Assembly: GCA_905221605.1 (NCBI GenBank)
Contig: CAJNDS010001203.1
Coordinates: 1 to 29,035 of the forward strand
Reading direction: 5' to 3'
DNA from: Symbiodinium natans
Lineage: Eukaryota > Sar > Dinophyceae > Suessiales > Symbiodiniaceae
Length of the DNA stretch: 29,035 nucleotides
Under the pieces are notes generated by a model, which saw only the letters and a program-made list of their open reading frames with translations, ran no database searches and had not been told where the DNA came from. Of this stretch, positions 26,648 to 29,035 are shown piece by piece. Both the position numbers and the translations under genes were made by a program. The number at the start of each line of letters is the position of its first letter. The stretch's first letter is position 1.

Positions 26648-28435
26648 ATGCTTCGGGTTCTCAGCGCTGTGTCAGGGCAGGAGGTGGCGACTCTTCCTGC
26701 AGAGGACATGGCCGACGTCAACATGTTGAAGCGGCACCTGTGCAAGACGACCGGCGTCCCACGATTCCGGCAGAGGCTTCTGCACAACGGCAATGCGTTC
26801 GAGGATCTCGTCTTGCAGCCAGATATCGATTTACAGCTCATCGTGCTGCCCTTTCCTGAGGTCTCCCCCCAGGCTCAGCAGCAGTTGACAAACTCGGTGT
26901 TGCGTGGCAACGCGGATGAACTTCGGTACTGGTTACCGAGAGGCTGGGACCCCTCAGCATTTGTGAAGCGACCCTCGTCCAAGTGCCGTCGTTTTGTTTC
27001 CAGTCCTCAGCTGATGCTAGCATGTTATATTCGATGTCGTGTGGCAGCTGTGACAGTTGCCGAACTGCTCCTGCAGGCATATGCTGACATAAACGCACAG
27101 GATGAGGAAGGAGTCACGCCGATACAGTGTGCGCTGACGAGAAGCCGCATCGAACTGGTTCGCTTGTTTGTGGAGGCCAAGGTTGACCTCAACGTCAAAG
27201 ATTCAAGTGGGAAGACACCTTTGCATCTAGCGGCGGATCCAAAGGCGCGAGTCAATGCCGCGGAAATGATTCGCTGGCTCGTGCAGGCAAAAGCTGGCAT
27301 GAATGTGCAGGACGGACGTGGGCAAACAGCCCTTCACCTGGCGGTAAGAAATAACGCCGTAGAAGCTGCTCGCTTGCTCGTGGAGGCCAGGGCTGACATG
27401 AACATCGAGGATAACAAACATGTGACAGCGCTCCGTCGAGCACTGCAAAGTGACTCCATGGACGTGGCTCGCTTGCTGGTGGCGGCAAGGGCTGACATCA
27501 ACAGCCAAGACAGAGCTTCTACTCAAGCGCAAAGCAACAACGTGGAAGCGACTTGCTTGCTCAAGGAGGCAGGGGCTGACCGCAACGAAGATGAAGAGGG
27601 GCGAACAGCTCTTCATGATGCGGCAGCCAGAGGGCGCTTGGAAGTAGCCCGCTGGCTCCTGGATGCGCGTGCTGACATAAATATCCAGGACAAAAGTGGG
27701 CAAACAGCTTTGCATCTAGCGACGCGAATCAACTGTGTTGCGGTGGTTTGCTGCCTCAAGGAGGCAAATGCTGACATGAACCTTCAGGACGGAAGTGGGC
27801 AGACGGCCCTTCACCTAGCGGCGCGAGCCGACCACATGGAAGTGACTTGCTTGCTGGTGGAGGCAAGGGCCGACATCAACACCCGGGACAGAGGGCAAGT
27901 GACAGCTTTTCATCAAGCGGCGCAAAGCAGCAACGTGGAAGCAGCTAGCTTGCTGAAGGAGGCAGGGGCTGACGCGAACGCCCAAGATGAAGAGGGGCGG
28001 ACAGCTCTTCATGATGCGGCTATCGAGGGGCGCGTGGAAGTGGTTCAATGGCTCGTAGAGGCAGGGGTCGACCGGAACATCCAGGACCGGGATCGCAAGA
28101 CGGCTCTGCATCATGCGGCGCGAAAGAACCGTGTTGGAGTTGTTCGGGTGCTGTTGCACGCAGGGGCGAAGATGAACATCCAAGACAAGAAGGGACTGAC
28201 GGCTCTTCATCTTGCGGCGGCCAACAGTCACCTGGAAGTTGCTCGCTTCCTGGTGGAGGCAAGAGCTGACATGAATCTCCAGGACAGGACTCAGTTCACG
28301 GCTCTTCACCACGCCGCAAAAGTCGATTGCTCGGAAGTAGCTCGCTTGCTGGTCAAGGCTGGGGCGGACATGAATATCCAGGGCAAGAATGGGGCTCTGT
28401 CTTCTTTGTCCTTGCAAGTGGAGCGCCTGCTTTAA
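26648..28435 (+). CDS. Ubiquitin-like domain plus ankyrin-repeat protein
   Basis: The frame is open from about 26330, but I place the start at ATG 26648 because the upstream part is encoded by telomere-like and CAA repeats, while MLRVLSAVSGQEVATLP begins a ubiquitin-like fold. This gives 595 residues. Residues 1-70 are ubiquitin-like (VNMLKRHL, RFRQRLLHNG, LQLIVLPF). Ankyrin units of about 33 residues follow from ~120 to the end: one weak, about thirteen clear (consensus GxTALHLAAxxxxxEVARLLVEARADMNIQD) and one partial. One unit near 27515 is short by five codons. Such repeats bind proteins; the partner is unknown. No transmembrane segment or signal peptide is seen. UBL-ankyrin proteins of this layout are, to my knowledge, abundant in Symbiodiniaceae. 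TAA stop at 28433-28435. Confidence 0.85.
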   Translation: MLRVLSAVSGQEVATLPAEDMADVNMLKRHLCKTTGVPRFRQRLLHNGNAFEDLVLQPDIDLQLIVLPFPEVSPQAQQQLTNSVLRGNADELRYWLPRGWDPSAFVKRPSSKCRRFVSSPQLMLACYIRCRVAAVTVAELLLQAYADINAQDEEGVTPIQCALTRSRIELVRLFVEAKVDLNVKDSSGKTPLHLAADPKARVNAAEMIRWLVQAKAGMNVQDGRGQTALHLAVRNNAVEAARLLVEARADMNIEDNKHVTALRRALQSDSMDVARLLVAARADINSQDRASTQAQSNNVEATCLLKEAGADRNEDEEGRTALHDAAARGRLEVARWLLDARADINIQDKSGQTALHLATRINCVAVVCCLKEANADMNLQDGSGQTALHLAARADHMEVTCLLVEARADINTRDRGQVTAFHQAAQSSNVEAASLLKEAGADANAQDEEGRTALHDAAIEGRVEVVQWLVEAGVDRNIQDRDRKTALHHAARKNRVGVVRVLLHAGAKMNIQDKKGLTALHLAAANSHLEVARFLVEARADMNLQDRTQFTALHHAAKVDCSEVARLLVKAGADMNIQGKNGALSSLSLQVERLL

Positions 28436-29035
28436 GTGAGGCAGCGGGAGCACACACACACACACTCTATGGAGAATCCTCGTAGCACAACCTTTAAAGG
28501 TGTTTGTGCATTGTACAGCTCTCTGGACTTGGTATGTTTCTCTTCCACCTCGGTCCTCATTGGTCAAACATCAAGCAGATGGGCCCGGCTGCCTGTACAG
28601 TAGCAAGGCGGGCGCACCAGAACGTCCACGATGCTCGTGGGGGTTGTGTCTAAAACGGGCTTCCTGTATTGTGTATCTTATGGGAATATATACTGTGAAC
28701 AGGACCTAAACCCCTGAACCCTCAGAGAATCCAAATTGTGAAGAACTCCCCCATCAGCTGCCAGAATACGGCGGAGAAGTGGTTTCGATTGACGTGTCGA
28801 CAGGGTAGGGCTTAGAGCTTAGGGCTTAGGGCTTGGGGCTTAGGGCTTGGGGCTTGGGGCTCAGGCCTGAGCGTTTACGATCAGCTGTGCGCTTCTAACC
28901 CCCGAACATTCTAAAACCATTTAAAACCCCTACGCCAAAAAAGCTTTGGGAACAACCCAGGGCAGGTGCGAGGCGAATACCGACAACATGGGCTTAAGGA
29001 AACGGCAAACCCTTTCATTATTTTGGGTACGGATG
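28436..29035. other. 3' flank, non-coding, with (CA)n and GCTTAGG repeats
   Basis: A short (CA)n run lies at about 28451-28466. A tract of GCTTAGG/GCTTGGG heptamers, a distinct variant of the telomere-like unit, lies at about 28806-28862. No ORF or RNA gene is supported to the end of the window. Confidence 0.6.

Overview
The window looks like nuclear DNA of a dinoflagellate, most likely a Symbiodiniaceae-type genome. This is an inference from several signs. There are long retroelement ORFs. Plant-type telomere-like tracts (CCCTAAA/TTTAGGG) are scattered internally. A ubiquitin-like plus ankyrin gene of a type I associate with these algae is present. A 12-base match to the 3' end of the dinoflagellate spliced leader lies upstream of a gene. 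No ribosome-binding sites, operons, tRNA, rRNA or CRISPR arrays were found.

Layout. Positions 1-457 hold the cut-off end of a Ty3/gypsy-like reverse transcriptase. At 848-5605, on the same strand, a 1585-residue protein joins a Tpt1/KptA-like RNA 2'-phosphotransferase domain, a C2H2 finger, RanBP2-like fingers, a membrane segment, a SWIM-like finger and a single-HKD phospholipase-D-type nuclease domain. A non-coding stretch with a possible spliced-leader relic and TATAGTATAC-rich palindromes follows. An ankyrin gene at 6934-8948 is broken by one frameshift and runs into a telomere-like tract. From 8.9 to 10.4 kb, telomere-like tracts alternate with coding-looking islands and two copies of a small inverted-repeat element, one of which interrupts a coding island.

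The centrepiece is a complete, apparently recent Ty1/copia element on the minus strand at 10377-20133 (9757 bp). It has LTRs I read as identical, a 5-bp target duplication and one uninterrupted 3056-codon gag-pol frame. Besides gag, protease, integrase, reverse transcriptase and RNase H, the polyprotein carries two extra enzyme-like domains. A cytosine-5 methyltransferase-like domain sits between protease and integrase. A TET/JBP-like Fe(II)/2-oxoglutarate dioxygenase domain sits between integrase and reverse transcriptase. The element landed on a head-to-head telomere-repeat junction.

From 20.1 to 23.5 kb the sequence is mostly telomere-like tracts of alternating orientation and nothing convincingly coding. 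A weak cysteine-rich ORF lies at 23687-23989. Two large TAG microsatellites (24459-24634, 25541-25816) bracket a near-perfect 435-bp inverted repeat (24745-25179). An intact ubiquitin-like/ankyrin gene occupies 26648-28435. The remainder to 29035 is non-coding.
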